Shown: positions 1 to 6,456, counted from the first letter of the stretch. The stretch is 34,646 nucleotides of DNA from GWC2-56-14 sp043731355 (GCA_043731355.1 JAYTJE010000070.1:1-34646); one strand, 5' to 3'. The notes: generated by a model from the letters alone, not told the origin. Numbers and translations are program-made.

Positions 1-1
1 C

Positions 2-100
2 GAACAATTGCCGCCATTACGCGATGGGGCAACTTATTGCAACCTTATGCGCCCACTGCGGGGGCTGGCGGCGTTTGACTTTTTACGAGAGCATCAATAG
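2..100 (+). CDS. 3' end of an unrecognised protein, cut by window edge
   Basis: An open frame enters from the left edge and ends at TAG (98-100), giving 32 residues that finish in RGLAAFDFLREHQ. The composition (Leu, Arg, Phe, Ala) is protein-like, and a terminator-like hairpin follows about 50 bases later, which supports a real gene end. I do not recognise the family. A transposase or integrase C-terminus is possible given the accessory surroundings, but nothing in these residues proves it. Confidence 0.4.
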   Translation, partial: EQLPPLRDGATYCNLMRPLRGLAAFDFLREHQ

Positions 101-453
101 TGACTAATTCTGCCTACTGTCGTCTTACGTACGATCGAGATTGAAGCGAAAGGCATAAAGAAAAGATTCTCTATGCCCCTTTTTAATCTTACAACAAATT
201 GAAATGTTAATTAACGCTATAACATATTGATTTTAAAAGAGATATGCGAGCAAATTAACCTTGCTATTTCAATAAATTTGTAATATCCTTTTGTCCTGCT
301 ACACAATATGTTGTTTTTTTATTTTTAATTGCCCATATATTTTGTATAAATGAATCGTATTGTTCAAGTGTTTGAAAACATTTAACTATAAGTATTGCTC
401 GTACTTGTATTAGCAAAATCCTATTGACACCAGAAATTCTATCGTATATCATT
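101..453. other. AT-rich intergenic region before the MqsR operon
   Basis: This 353-base stretch is AT-rich and carries the terminator above. I see no convincing gene. A 67-codon open frame on the - strand runs into the start of the toxin gene, but it lacks a recognisable family and a ribosome-binding site. The right end holds the promoter-like site of the toxin-antitoxin-chaperone operon. Confidence 0.5.
152..187 (+). terminator. Rho-independent terminator candidate
   Basis: GGCATA (152-157) pairs with TATGCC (172-177), and inside it AGAA pairs with TTCT around a 4-base loop. A C/T-rich run with five T follows. It sits where the upstream partial gene would need to stop. Confidence 0.5.
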
Positions 454-459
454 ATGATA
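424..459 (+). promoter_or_regulatory. Candidate promoter and operator of the MqsR-MqsA-chaperone operon
   Basis: TTGACA (424-429) and TATCAT (447-452) are separated by exactly 17 bases, a near-consensus sigma-70 pair. The -10 box is the left half of a perfect 13-bp palindrome, TATCATTATGATA (447-459), which includes the likely ATG of the toxin (454). Antitoxins of this type autorepress by binding palindromes at their own promoter, so this is a plausible operator. Transcription would then begin at or just after the ATG, so either the message is nearly leaderless or the real promoter lies elsewhere. Confidence 0.45.
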
Positions 460-768
460 CAAATCAACCCAAAAAAATCCCACTATGATCTCGATGAGCT
501 GAAAGCGCTAATCGAGCAACCAAAAACAAGGCACATCACCTCCGAAGCCCAACAGACTGCATTCGAAGTAGGCTTTGCTTCTGTTTCCGAAATTGTAGGA
601 GTAGTGCTAGAATTAGAGTCGGAAGACTTTTATAAAGCAATGCCGAGCGAGAAACAGCCGGGCACGTTCCAAGACGTCTATCATAAGACGATTAATGGAA
701 CAGAATTGTATATCAAGTTACGGAAGTCATGTAACAAAGGCATAGTGATTTCCTTCAAGAAGAAATAA
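454..768 (+). CDS. mqsR: MqsR-family toxin, mRNA interferase
   Basis: A 104-residue protein resembling MqsR, a RelE-fold ribonuclease that cleaves mRNA. The C-terminal half matches the family pattern: DFYKAM, FQDVY, LYIK and ISFKKK. These place Lys61, Gln73, Tyr86 and Lys102 at the positions of the four catalytic residues known in E. coli MqsR. The length fits the usual about 98 residues if translation starts at ATG 454; an upstream TTG at 424 would add ten residues and overlaps the promoter-like site. No clear Shine-Dalgarno sequence precedes 454. The gene is first in a three-gene operon with its antitoxin 15 bases downstream and a SecB-like chaperone after that. It is AT-rich compared with the chromosomal core, which suggests transfer. 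Confidence 0.85.
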   Translation: MIQINPKKSHYDLDELKALIEQPKTRHITSEAQQTAFEVGFASVSEIVGVVLELESEDFYKAMPSEKQPGTFQDVYHKTINGTELYIKLRKSCNKGIVISFKKK

Positions 769-783
769 TAAGGGGAATGAGAA

Positions 784-1371
784 ATGGAAGAGTACAGGGA
801 TAAAGAGTTGTGCCCCTTGTGCAATGAAGGCAATTTAAGAAAAAGTAATCGTAATCAGCCTTTTAACTACAAAGGTAAGCAACTAATAATTCCAAATTAC
901 ACGGTTTATGTTTGTGACAAGTGCAATGAAGAATTTGTCGATGAAAAAACAATTAACGCAGCAGAAAAGAAATTGCGAGATTTTCATCGGAAGGTCGACA
1001 ATTTACTCACGTCAGATGAAATTGTTGCGATTAGAAAAAAATTAGGATTAACGCAGGAAAAGTTAGCCGAGAAATTAGAAATTAGCAGGATTACAATAGC
1101 AAGATACGAGAGCGGTCAGCTGTCGCAAGACAAGTCTCAAAATATACATTTGCGCTTATTGATCGAAAATCCCAGTTGCTTAATATTTTTGCAGTCAAAG
1201 GAAAGCCTGTGGACGACTCAGTGGGTTGCGAACCCTGGGACATATAATCCAAGCAAAAAGCCCAACTATCATGTTCGAGTAAAATCTGGAGTCACAGTAA
1301 ACAAGCAAACCATTTTGATCGAAGATAACTATAATAATGAAACAAACAACAAAGAAGCCCTCGCAGCCTGA
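784..1371 (+). CDS. mqsA: MqsA-family antitoxin with C-terminal chaperone-addiction-like extension
   Basis: A 195-residue antitoxin. The N-terminal zinc domain has Cys10, Cys13, Cys44 and Cys47 (CPLC and CDKC pairs, YgiT type). An HTH_3-type DNA-binding domain follows at about residues 78-112 (LGLTQEKLAEKLEISRITIA). E. coli MqsA stops soon after this point at 131 residues, but this protein continues for about 58 more, rich in Asn, Lys and Thr. In tripartite systems such a tail is the chaperone-addiction segment, which makes antitoxin stability depend on a SecB-like chaperone, and such a chaperone is encoded next. AGGGGA at 771-776 is a good ribosome-binding site 7 bases before ATG 784. The zinc and helix-turn-helix assignments are seen directly; the role of the tail is inferred. 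Confidence 0.85.
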   Translation: MEEYRDKELCPLCNEGNLRKSNRNQPFNYKGKQLIIPNYTVYVCDKCNEEFVDEKTINAAEKKLRDFHRKVDNLLTSDEIVAIRKKLGLTQEKLAEKLEISRITIARYESGQLSQDKSQNIHLRLLIENPSCLIFLQSKESLWTTQWVANPGTYNPSKKPNYHVRVKSGVTVNKQTILIEDNYNNETNNKEALAA

Positions 1372-1792
1372 AACAGCACAATTTAATTTTGTGAGTTTCA
1401 GGATTACGAGTGTGCAGTATAATTTAAATCCAAAATTTAAAATGGACGAAGGCCAGTCTGTAGATGTGTCCACAGAATTGGCTGTCAACGTCGATTTTAA
1501 TGATGAGAATTTGCTTTCAATGTTGATGGGCATTCGATTGTATAGTCAGGATGCACCGTTTAATTTTGAAGTGCAAGGTGTCGGAGCTTTTAAGTTTGGG
1601 CAGAAGCCGTCCCCGAAGGCATTCGAGACACTATCTAGCATTAATTGCCCTGCTATTATGTATCCTTACATGAGAGAATTTATCGCGGAATTAACGATGC
1701 GGGGTGGTAATACTCCCTTGCATTTACCGCCGGTTAATTTTGTCGCGCTATCTGAGCAAAAGAAGAGACAGCAGAAAGAAAAAAAGAACTAA
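1337..1792 (+). CDS. SecB-like chaperone of the toxin-antitoxin-chaperone system
   Basis: A 151-residue SecB-like protein. The strongest match is in the second half, where CPAIMYPYMREFIAEL, TMRGG and LPPVNFVAL follow the SecB pattern (C-P-x-x-x-F/Y-P-Y-x-R-E, RGG, P-x-x-F). The lysine-rich tail differs from the acidic tail of export SecB. The ATG at 1337 lies inside the antitoxin gene, a 35-base overlap, so translational coupling is likely. In TAC systems this chaperone binds the antitoxin tail, protects it from proteolysis and helps it fold to neutralise the toxin. A housekeeping SecB is the alternative, but the position and the extended antitoxin argue for the TAC role. Confidence 0.8.
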   Translation: MKQTTKKPSQPETAQFNFVSFRITSVQYNLNPKFKMDEGQSVDVSTELAVNVDFNDENLLSMLMGIRLYSQDAPFNFEVQGVGAFKFGQKPSPKAFETLSSINCPAIMYPYMREFIAELTMRGGNTPLHLPPVNFVALSEQKKRQQKEKKN

Positions 1793-1943
1793 TCATTTAA
1801 TGTGTAGTCCCTTGTGCAGTAGCGGGCGGAATCGGGAGGATCATACGGAAAAAAGGCTTGCCTGTTTGTTACAATAACCGTAAGAAAAGGTAAGAAAAAG
1901 GAAGTGACGGTAAATTATCCCTTCCTATCGAAACGGAATCTAT

Positions 1944-2191
1944 AGGGTCAGGTCTTTTAATTTGACATTCTCCCTGTTCTTTGCTAAATTCGCCTCATGA
2001 CCCGCCCCCTCCGCATAGAGTACGCCGGTGCCGTCTATCACATCACGTCCCGCGGCAATGAAGACCATATCAGGGTCAGGTCTTTTAATTTGGCATTCTC
2101 TCCTTTCAATGATACTGTCGCCGCATGACCCGCCCCCTCCGCATAGAATACGCCGGTGCCGTCTATCACATCACCTCTCGCGGCAATGAAA
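1944..2191 (+). repeat. Two tandem copies of a RAYT element left end
   Basis: Two copies of about 120 bases start at 1944 and 2072, a 128-base offset. Each begins with AGGGTCAGGTCTTTTAATTT, continues through a variable spacer of about 30 bases and then the first 22 codons of a Y1 transposase. Coding parts are nearly identical and the spacers differ, so these are two related insertions or a degenerating duplication rather than a recent perfect tandem copy. Confidence 0.75.
1997..2128 (+). pseudogene. Truncated REP-associated tyrosine (Y1) transposase, copy 1
   Basis: The frame starts MTRPLRIEYAGAVYHITSRG, the typical N-terminus of RAYT or TnpA-REP proteins, enzymes that act on hairpin-forming repeats. 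After about 22 codons it runs into the left end of the second copy and stops at 2128, where its TGA overlaps the ATG of copy 2. The catalytic HUH motif and tyrosine are absent, so it cannot be active. Confidence 0.75.
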
Positions 2192-2301
2192 AGAAGGCCG
2201 TTTTCAAAGACGACCAGGACCGCATCAACTTCCTGAATACGCTCCAGGGAATCTATACGGGGTTGCCGCTATTGCCCAGCTTGCTTTCGGATCACTGCTG
2301 A
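2125..2301 (+). pseudogene. Truncated REP-associated tyrosine (Y1) transposase, copy 2
   Basis: This copy begins with the same N-terminus and extends further, through AVFKDDQDRINFLNTL, before similarity to the family ends near 2253. It then meets a stop at 2299-2301. A full-length RAYT is usually 150-300 residues with an HUH motif and a catalytic tyrosine, and neither is present. The break near 2253 looks like a deletion or insertion junction. Confidence 0.75.
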
Positions 2302-2434
2302 TGTGCAGATGCACTCCTTCAATTGCAGAAGACGTGACAACGGAGGCCGTAAGCGAGGCGTTCCGCTCGGCCGCATTCTTCAGATAGGGTTGGTCTTGAT
2401 TGGAGAATTTTTCGGCAGGTAATTGACGGATCAT
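2255..2434 (-). pseudogene. Possible remnant of a gene fragment, Fic-N-like
   Basis: An open frame on the - strand starting at ATG 2434 encodes about 60 residues including LTASVVTSSAIEGVHL. The SSAIEG pattern recalls the N-terminal segment of Fic-family AMP-transferases. The frame runs into the truncated transposase, so if real the gene lost everything after this point. The match is short, I could not test it, and a small intact protein of unknown function is also possible. Confidence 0.3.
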
Positions 2435-2523
2435 GCAAGACTCACCCGTCTATTGATATTATAATGGATATCCGTATCAAGTCAATTGCTTCTTGAAAGG
2501 TAGAATCTTTAGGATCTTTCTTC

Positions 2524-2609
2524 TTGACATTCCATTAAGAAGCTCCTATAGACAGACCTCTATATAAGAGCTATAATGAGACCTGATAACAGTACCATTA
2601 AGGAGGTCT
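2524..2609 (+). promoter_or_regulatory. Promoter and operator region of the Phd/ParE-type operon
   Basis: Two overlapping promoter-like pairs are visible, each with a 17-base spacer: TTGACA (2524-2529) with TATAGA (2547-2552), and TAGACA (2549-2554) with TATAAT (2572-2577). The motif AGACCT occurs at 2554-2559 and 2579-2584, and its reverse complement AGGTCT at 2604-2609 overlaps the ribosome-binding site AGGAGG (2601-2606). Repeated half-sites spanning promoter and ribosome-binding site fit autoregulation by the antitoxin, which is inferred. Confidence 0.6.
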
Positions 2610-2612
2610 ATT

Positions 2613-2882
2613 ATGAGTACCAAGTTTTCCGAAGACATCGTCCCTCTCAGCGACCTGAAGGTGAACCCCGGCAAGGTGGTTTCCCACGCGCAAGAGACGC
2701 ATCGGCCTATTTTGCTCACGAGCAGGGGCCGCGGGGTTGCCGTGGTCCGATCGCTCAAGGATTATGAGGAAGAGACTGAAGAGCGCGCCTTTATGCAGGG
2801 AGTGGTGAAGGGAATGATGGACCTGGAAGAAGGCCGCGAGATCTCTCTCTCCGAGGCGAAGAAACGCCTTGGGCTTAAGTAA
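2613..2882 (+). CDS. Phd/YefM-family antitoxin
   Basis: An 89-residue antitoxin. The N-terminal part follows the Phd/YefM fold: DIVPLSDLKVNPGKVVSHAQ, then RPILLTSRGRGVAVVRSLKDYE. This region normally forms the dimeric DNA-binding domain, and the charged helical C-terminus (about residues 55-89) would wrap the toxin. ATG 2613 has AGGAGG six bases upstream. The toxin gene begins four bases after the stop, so the two are co-transcribed. It would repress its own promoter and neutralise the neighbouring ParE/RelE-type protein. Confidence 0.85.
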   Translation: MSTKFSEDIVPLSDLKVNPGKVVSHAQETHRPILLTSRGRGVAVVRSLKDYEEETEERAFMQGVVKGMMDLEEGREISLSEAKKRLGLK

Positions 2883-2886
2883 TCCC

Positions 2887-3186
2887 ATGGCTGAACAGGC
2901 ACGGATAACGTTTGCCGCGTCGGCAATCAAAGACCTTGAGGACATGCGGACCTATTACTCGGGAGAAGGCGTGCCTGAAGTGGGAAAGCGGCTTATTGCA
3001 GAGATTGTCGCCAAGATCGAGCGGCTGGGCGCACACCCGCTGAGCGGCCGTGTCGTACCTGAGTTCAACGTTGAACATCTGCGAGAGATCATTTACCCGC
3101 CTTTTCGCATCATTTATCGTCATGATAAAAACAAGGTGCGTATTGTTCGGATCTGGAGGAGTGAGAGACTTCTGCGAATGCCATGA
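2887..3186 (+). CDS. RelE/ParE-superfamily toxin
   Basis: A 99-residue toxin of the RelE/ParE fold. Visible family signatures are FAASAIKDLEDMRTYY near the N-terminus, IERLGAHPLSGRVVPE in the middle, and the C-terminal strand region EIIYPPFRIIYRHDKNKVRIVRIWRSERLL. ATG 2887 gives a standard length; an upstream in-frame ATG inside the antitoxin gene would add six residues. Whether it cuts ribosome-bound mRNA (RelE-like) or poisons gyrase (ParE-like) cannot be told from sequence alone, though the overall pattern leans to ParE. The antitoxin gene lies directly upstream. Confidence 0.85.
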   Translation: MAEQARITFAASAIKDLEDMRTYYSGEGVPEVGKRLIAEIVAKIERLGAHPLSGRVVPEFNVEHLREIIYPPFRIIYRHDKNKVRIVRIWRSERLLRMP

Positions 3187-3254
3187 CTTCTGCCGCCATT
3201 GTTCATAATCCCCGCCATTTTCCCTAGCCAAAAAACTATCTCCCAGAATTTTTA

Positions 3255-3283
3255 TTGACAAACCTTTGATACTGTTTTATTAT
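3255..3283 (+). promoter_or_regulatory. Promoter candidate of the threonine/sulfur operon
   Basis: TTGACA (3255-3260) and TATTAT (3278-3283) are 17 bases apart in an AT-rich setting. A start near 3290 would give a leader of about 155 bases before hom. It is the only strong promoter-like site upstream of the long + strand gene run. Confidence 0.6.
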
Positions 3284-3392
3284 CATTTTTATTCTTTAAA
3301 ATTAAACGGTTAGATGAATAAATGTGTTGAAAATGAAGGGGATAGGGCAGTCCCGTAAGTAGTGCCTCACAAAGTGTCGTTGATCATACGCA

Positions 3393-3418
3393 CGCTTCCT
3401 GCGTTGGTGCAGGCAGCG
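3393..3418 (+). promoter_or_regulatory. Leader hairpin ahead of hom, function unknown
   Basis: CGCTTCCTGC (3393-3402) pairs with GCAGGCAGCG (3409-3418), ten positions with one mismatch and a 6-base loop. A second, mutually exclusive pairing, ACGCA (3388-3392) with TGCGT (3400-3404), is possible. There is no U-run, so it is not a classical terminator. It could affect translation or stability of the hom message, but that is speculative. Confidence 0.3.
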
Positions 3419-3446
3419 ACCTATCGTAAAAAGGCGGAACGAATAC

Positions 3447-4760
3447 GTGGTAAAAAAAGCTATTAACGTAGGCATCATCGGGTTTGGCACGGTGGGAACA
3501 GGCACTGCCCGTATCCTTATCGAGAACGCAGGCATCATAGAGCGGCGGCTCGGTGCGCCGGTGATACTCAAGAAAATATCCGACCTGGATGTGAAGCGCG
3601 ACCGCGGCATAGCGCTCGGCAGCGTACAGTTGACGACCAGTGCTCAAGAGCTTCTGTCTGACCCGGACATCGATGTTGTTGTCGAGCTCATCGGCGGGTA
3701 TAAACCTGCCAGGGAATTCATCCTGGAAGCGTTCCGGAACAAGAAGCATGTCGTGACCGCGAACAAGGCGCTCCTGGCCGTCCACGGCGAAGAGCTCTAT
3801 GCCGCCGCTGAAAAGGCGGGCGTGACCCTGGGATACGAGGCTTCCGTTGCCGGCGGCATCCCGATCCTTGCCGCCCTCAGGAGCGGTCTCGCGGCAAACA
3901 ATATCGAATCCATCTACGGGATCGTGAACGGCACCTGCAATTATATCCTGACGCTCATGACGAACGCGGGCAGAAAGTTCGATGAGGTGCTCAAAGAGGC
4001 CCAGGCCATGGGCTATGCCGAGGCCGACCCGACGTTTGATATAGAAGGCATTGACTCGGCGCATAAGCTTGCGGTCCTCACCATGCTGGCCTACGGCACC
4101 CCGGTCAAGTTCGAAGACATCTATACTGAAGGGATCTCGAAGATCGCTCCGCTGGATATTGATTTTGCCAGGGACCTGGGCTACAAGATCAAGCTTTTGG
4201 CGATCACCAAGATGGTGAATGGCGAGATCGAGGCGAGGGTGCATCCCACCATGCTTCCCGAGACCTATCCGATCGCGACCGTTGACGGGGTTTTTAACGC
4301 GCTCGCCGTGGTGGGAGACGCTGTTGGTTCGACCATGTTCTACGGCAGGGGAGCGGGGGACATGCCTACCGGCAGCGCGGTCGTAAGCGACGTCATCAGT
4401 ATCGGGCGCGACATTCTCGCCGGCTCGGTCGGACGCTCGCCGGTGACGGCCTTCCGCGAGAGGAAAACGCTCAAGATCCGGAAAATGGACAATATCACTT
4501 CGTGCTATTATCTCCGTTTCTCGGCGCTCGATAAGCCCGGTGTGCTCTCGCGTATCACCGGTGTGCTCGGGAAGAACAATATCAGCATTTCTTCGATGCT
4601 CCAGAAGGGCCGGAAAGTGGACGAAGCGGTGCCGATCGTGATGATGACCCACGAGGCCGTGGAGCGTGACGTGCGCAAGGCGCTTGGCGAGATCAATAAA
4701 ATGGATTGTGTGTCCGGCGCCACCGTGGTGATCAGGGTGGAAGAGGAAAAGCAGGGATAG
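3447..4760 (+). CDS. hom: Homoserine dehydrogenase with C-terminal ACT domain
   Basis: A 437-residue enzyme that reduces aspartate-4-semialdehyde to homoserine, the branch point to threonine and methionine. The N-terminal Rossmann motif is GFGTVGTG (about residues 12-19). KHVVTANKALLA, YEASVAGGIPI and GIVNGTCNYIL are characteristic of the family, and DPTFDIEGIDSAHKLAVL lies in the substrate domain. An ACT domain from about residue 350 (LDKPGVLSRITGVLGKNNIS) suggests feedback by an amino acid, usually threonine. The start is GTG 3447 with a weak AAGGCGG site 9 bases upstream. It heads the amino-acid and sulfur cluster, and aspartate kinase is encoded in the same run. Confidence 0.95.
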   Translation: MVKKAINVGIIGFGTVGTGTARILIENAGIIERRLGAPVILKKISDLDVKRDRGIALGSVQLTTSAQELLSDPDIDVVVELIGGYKPAREFILEAFRNKKHVVTANKALLAVHGEELYAAAEKAGVTLGYEASVAGGIPILAALRSGLAANNIESIYGIVNGTCNYILTLMTNAGRKFDEVLKEAQAMGYAEADPTFDIEGIDSAHKLAVLTMLAYGTPVKFEDIYTEGISKIAPLDIDFARDLGYKIKLLAITKMVNGEIEARVHPTMLPETYPIATVDGVFNALAVVGDAVGSTMFYGRGAGDMPTGSAVVSDVISIGRDILAGSVGRSPVTAFRERKTLKIRKMDNITSCYYLRFSALDKPGVLSRITGVLGKNNISISSMLQKGRKVDEAVPIVMMTHEAVERDVRKALGEINKMDCVSGATVVIRVEEEKQG

Positions 4761-4763
4761 TTA

Positions 4764-4840
4764 TGAGTGTGGAGTTTGGGAGTTCGGAGTAGAATTAGGA
4801 AGCATCACGCCGAACTCCGAACTGACAACAACTCTGAACT
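4764..4840. repeat. Heptamer array, inverted pair, GAGTTCG type
   Basis: The left arm has repeats of a GAGTTCG-like 7-mer and the right arm repeats of CCGAACT. AGTTCGGAGT (4781-4790) is the exact reverse complement of ACTCCGAACT (4814-4823), so transcripts could fold into a hairpin with a 23-base loop. It fills the hom-tusA gap. The unit matches the array at 19204. Confidence 0.75.
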
Positions 4841-4860
4841 AATGCACTGGAGGTACAGTC

Positions 4861-5121
4861 ATGGCTGACGAATTCAAAATAGACAAGACGCTCGATATCA
4901 AAGGACAGGTCTGTCCCTATACCTTTGTCCGCTCCAAGTTGGCCATCGAAAAAATGAATCTCGGCGAAGTGCTTGAGATCGTCACCGACCATAAGCCTGC
5001 GTCAGAAAATGTTCCGCGCAGCATGGAAGGCGAAGGCCAGAAAGTGCTGAAGATCGAGCAGCTCGGCGAAAAAGAGTGGCATATCTTTGTCCGCAAAGAT
5101 AAAGAAAAAGTGAAAAAATAA
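4861..5121 (+). CDS. tusA: TusA-family sulfurtransferase
   Basis: An 86-residue protein of the TusA/SirA fold. The active-site segment GQVCPYTFVRSKLAIEKM carries the single conserved cysteine (Cys18) in a Cys-Pro motif near the N-terminus, on the first helix. Such proteins pass persulfide sulfur between a cysteine desulfurase and acceptors such as sulfur carriers. GGAGGT at 4849-4854 gives a good ribosome-binding site 6 bases before ATG 4861. Its position just before a ThiF/MoeB-type E1 and a MoaD/ThiS-type carrier suggests it feeds sulfur to that relay rather than to tRNA, which is inferred. The lysine-rich tail (KDKEKVKK) is unremarkable. Confidence 0.85.
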   Translation: MADEFKIDKTLDIKGQVCPYTFVRSKLAIEKMNLGEVLEIVTDHKPASENVPRSMEGEGQKVLKIEQLGEKEWHIFVRKDKEKVKK

Positions 5122-5146
5122 TTTACGATTGCAGCCGCGGGTTAAA

Positions 5147-5181
5147 ATCCGCAATCCGAAATTCGCAATCCGAAATGGAAT
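5147..5181. repeat. Heptamer array, single arm left of thiF/moeB
   Basis: Five consecutive 7-mers of the type ATCCGCA / ATCCGAA / ATTCGCA lie between tusA and the E1 gene and end four bases before its ATG. The reverse complement matches the array at 5990-6024, so the two arms are inverted about the E1 gene. Confidence 0.75.
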
Positions 5182-5184
5182 ACC

Positions 5185-5988
5185 ATGGACTTTACTGAAG
5201 ATCAGATATTGCGCTACAGCAGGCACATTTTGCTTCCCGAGGTCGGGGGGGAAGGCCAGGAGCGGCTCCTGAACGCCAGGGTGGTGCTTGTCGGCGCCGG
5301 CGGGCTCGGCTCGCCGGTTGGGTACTATCTTGCGGCCGCGGGTGTGGGGACCATCGGGGTCATTGACAACGATCGCGTGGAAATATCGAACCTCCAGCGC
5401 CAGATCGCGCACAATACCGGCAGACTCGGCGTGTTAAAGGCCGACTCCGCCAAGGAGACCTACGAGACGCTGAACCCCGATGTCAAGGTCGTTACACATA
5501 AAGAGCGGCTCACCTCGAAGAACATCAAGAACATCATCAAGGACTATGATATCGTGGTGGACGGCAGCGACAATTTTCCGACCCGCTATCTGGTGAACGA
5601 TGCCTGTGTCATGCTCAAAAAGACGCTCGTGAGCGCCGCGGTGTTCCGGTTCGAAGGTCAGGTGATGACCATTGTGCCGGGCGAAGGCCCCTGCTACCGG
5701 TGCCTCTTCGAGATCCCGCCTCCGCCGGGGATGGTCCCTTCCTGTCAGGAAGCGGGGATTCTCGGCGTTGTTACGGGCGTCATCGGGACGTTGCAGGCGA
5801 CCGAGGTGGTCAAGGTGATCCTCGGCATCGGCCAGCCGCTCAAAGGATCGCTGCTGCTCTGGAATGCGCTTGAGATGAGCTTCCGCAAGGTCAGGGTGCC
5901 GCATAACCCCGAGTGTCCGGTCTGCGGCGCGCATCCGACTATTACCGAGCTAATCGACTACGAGCAGTTCTGTTCCATGAGCCACTGA
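5185..5988 (+). CDS. moeB: ThiF/MoeB/HesA-family E1-like adenylyltransferase
   Basis: A 267-residue E1-like enzyme. It would adenylate the C-terminal glycine of a ubiquitin-like sulfur carrier with ATP, preparing it for thiocarboxylation. The nucleotide-binding loop is GAGGLG (37-42). IDNDRVEISNLQRQ (60-73) contains the Asp and Arg residues that contact ATP and Mg. The zinc site is Cys170, Cys173, Cys244 and Cys247 (CYRC and CPVC). Cys187 in PSCQEAGILG occupies the usual conserved position. The likely partner is the MoaD/ThiS-like protein at 7720. ThiF, MoeB and thiocarboxylate-pathway E1 enzymes cannot be separated by motif, so the symbol is provisional. It lies between two inverted heptamer arrays and lacks a clear ribosome-binding site because the left array abuts the ATG. 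Confidence 0.85.
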   Translation: MDFTEDQILRYSRHILLPEVGGEGQERLLNARVVLVGAGGLGSPVGYYLAAAGVGTIGVIDNDRVEISNLQRQIAHNTGRLGVLKADSAKETYETLNPDVKVVTHKERLTSKNIKNIIKDYDIVVDGSDNFPTRYLVNDACVMLKKTLVSAAVFRFEGQVMTIVPGEGPCYRCLFEIPPPPGMVPSCQEAGILGVVTGVIGTLQATEVVKVILGIGQPLKGSLLLWNALEMSFRKVRVPHNPECPVCGAHPTITELIDYEQFCSMSH

Positions 5989-5989
5989 G

Positions 5990-6024
5990 GAATTGCGGAT
6001 TGCGGAATGCGGATTGCGGAATGA
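5990..6024. repeat. Heptamer array, single arm right of thiF/moeB
   Basis: Five 7-mers alternating GGATTGC and GGAATGC fill the gap between the E1 gene and the JAMM protease gene. The final unit contains the ATG (6021) that is the most upstream sensible start of the next gene. Confidence 0.75.
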
Positions 6025-6446
6025 GTACCGCGAACACCCCGGTAAATATGCTGGTTATCAGTCGCGCAGACATGCAGCGCATTTTCGAGCACTGCGAACG
6101 CGAGTATCCCAATGAGGCATGCGGGCTTCTCAGCGGCAGCGACAACAGGGTAGATACGGTATATTCGCTTTCGAACGAGAATCCGAGCCCTGCCTTTTAC
6201 CGTATCGACTCGAAGGATCATTTCAGGGTCACACGGGAAATGCGGGAGGCGGGTAAGGAACTGATCGGCATCTATCACTCGCACACCGGCAGTCCGGCAT
6301 ATCCGTCCCCGACCGACGTTCAATTGGCCTACTACCCGGAAGCGGTGTATGTAATCGTTTCCCTCATGGACAGAAAGAACCCGGACGTCAAAGGGTATAT
6401 CATCTGTGATGAGGCAATAACAGAAGTCCCCATGAACCTTCTCTAA
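6021..6446 (+). CDS. JAMM-family metalloprotease, Mec+/HcyD/QbsD-like
   Basis: A 141-residue zinc protease of the JAB1/MPN fold. The JAMM signature is complete: Glu32, then His86-Ser-His88, seven residues, Ser96, two residues, Asp99 (HSHTGSPAYPSPTD). Bacterial members of this size trim residues after the Gly-Gly of ubiquitin-like sulfur carriers or release cysteine or homocysteine from them. The carrier encoded at 7720 ends in Gly-Gly-Arg-Gly, so it is a fitting substrate. ATG 6021 lies inside a heptamer repeat; ATG 6048 (MLVISRADMQRIF) fits the family start about as well and would give 132 residues. Neither has a strong ribosome-binding site. It lies 10 bases upstream of the threonine synthase gene. 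Confidence 0.85.
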   Translation: MSTANTPVNMLVISRADMQRIFEHCEREYPNEACGLLSGSDNRVDTVYSLSNENPSPAFYRIDSKDHFRVTREMREAGKELIGIYHSHTGSPAYPSPTDVQLAYYPEAVYVIVSLMDRKNPDVKGYIICDEAITEVPMNLL

Positions 6447-6456
6447 AGAAAGAACG

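Noticed and set aside
264..467. A 67-codon - strand gene overlapping the toxin start
   Set aside because: It is hydrophobic and AT-driven, has no recognised family or ribosome-binding site, and overlaps the operon promoter and toxin start.
3314..3358. A 14-codon frame in the hom leader as a threonine or isoleucine attenuator peptide
   Set aside because: It contains no run of Thr or Ile codons, has no good ribosome-binding site, and no terminator hairpin with a T-run follows.
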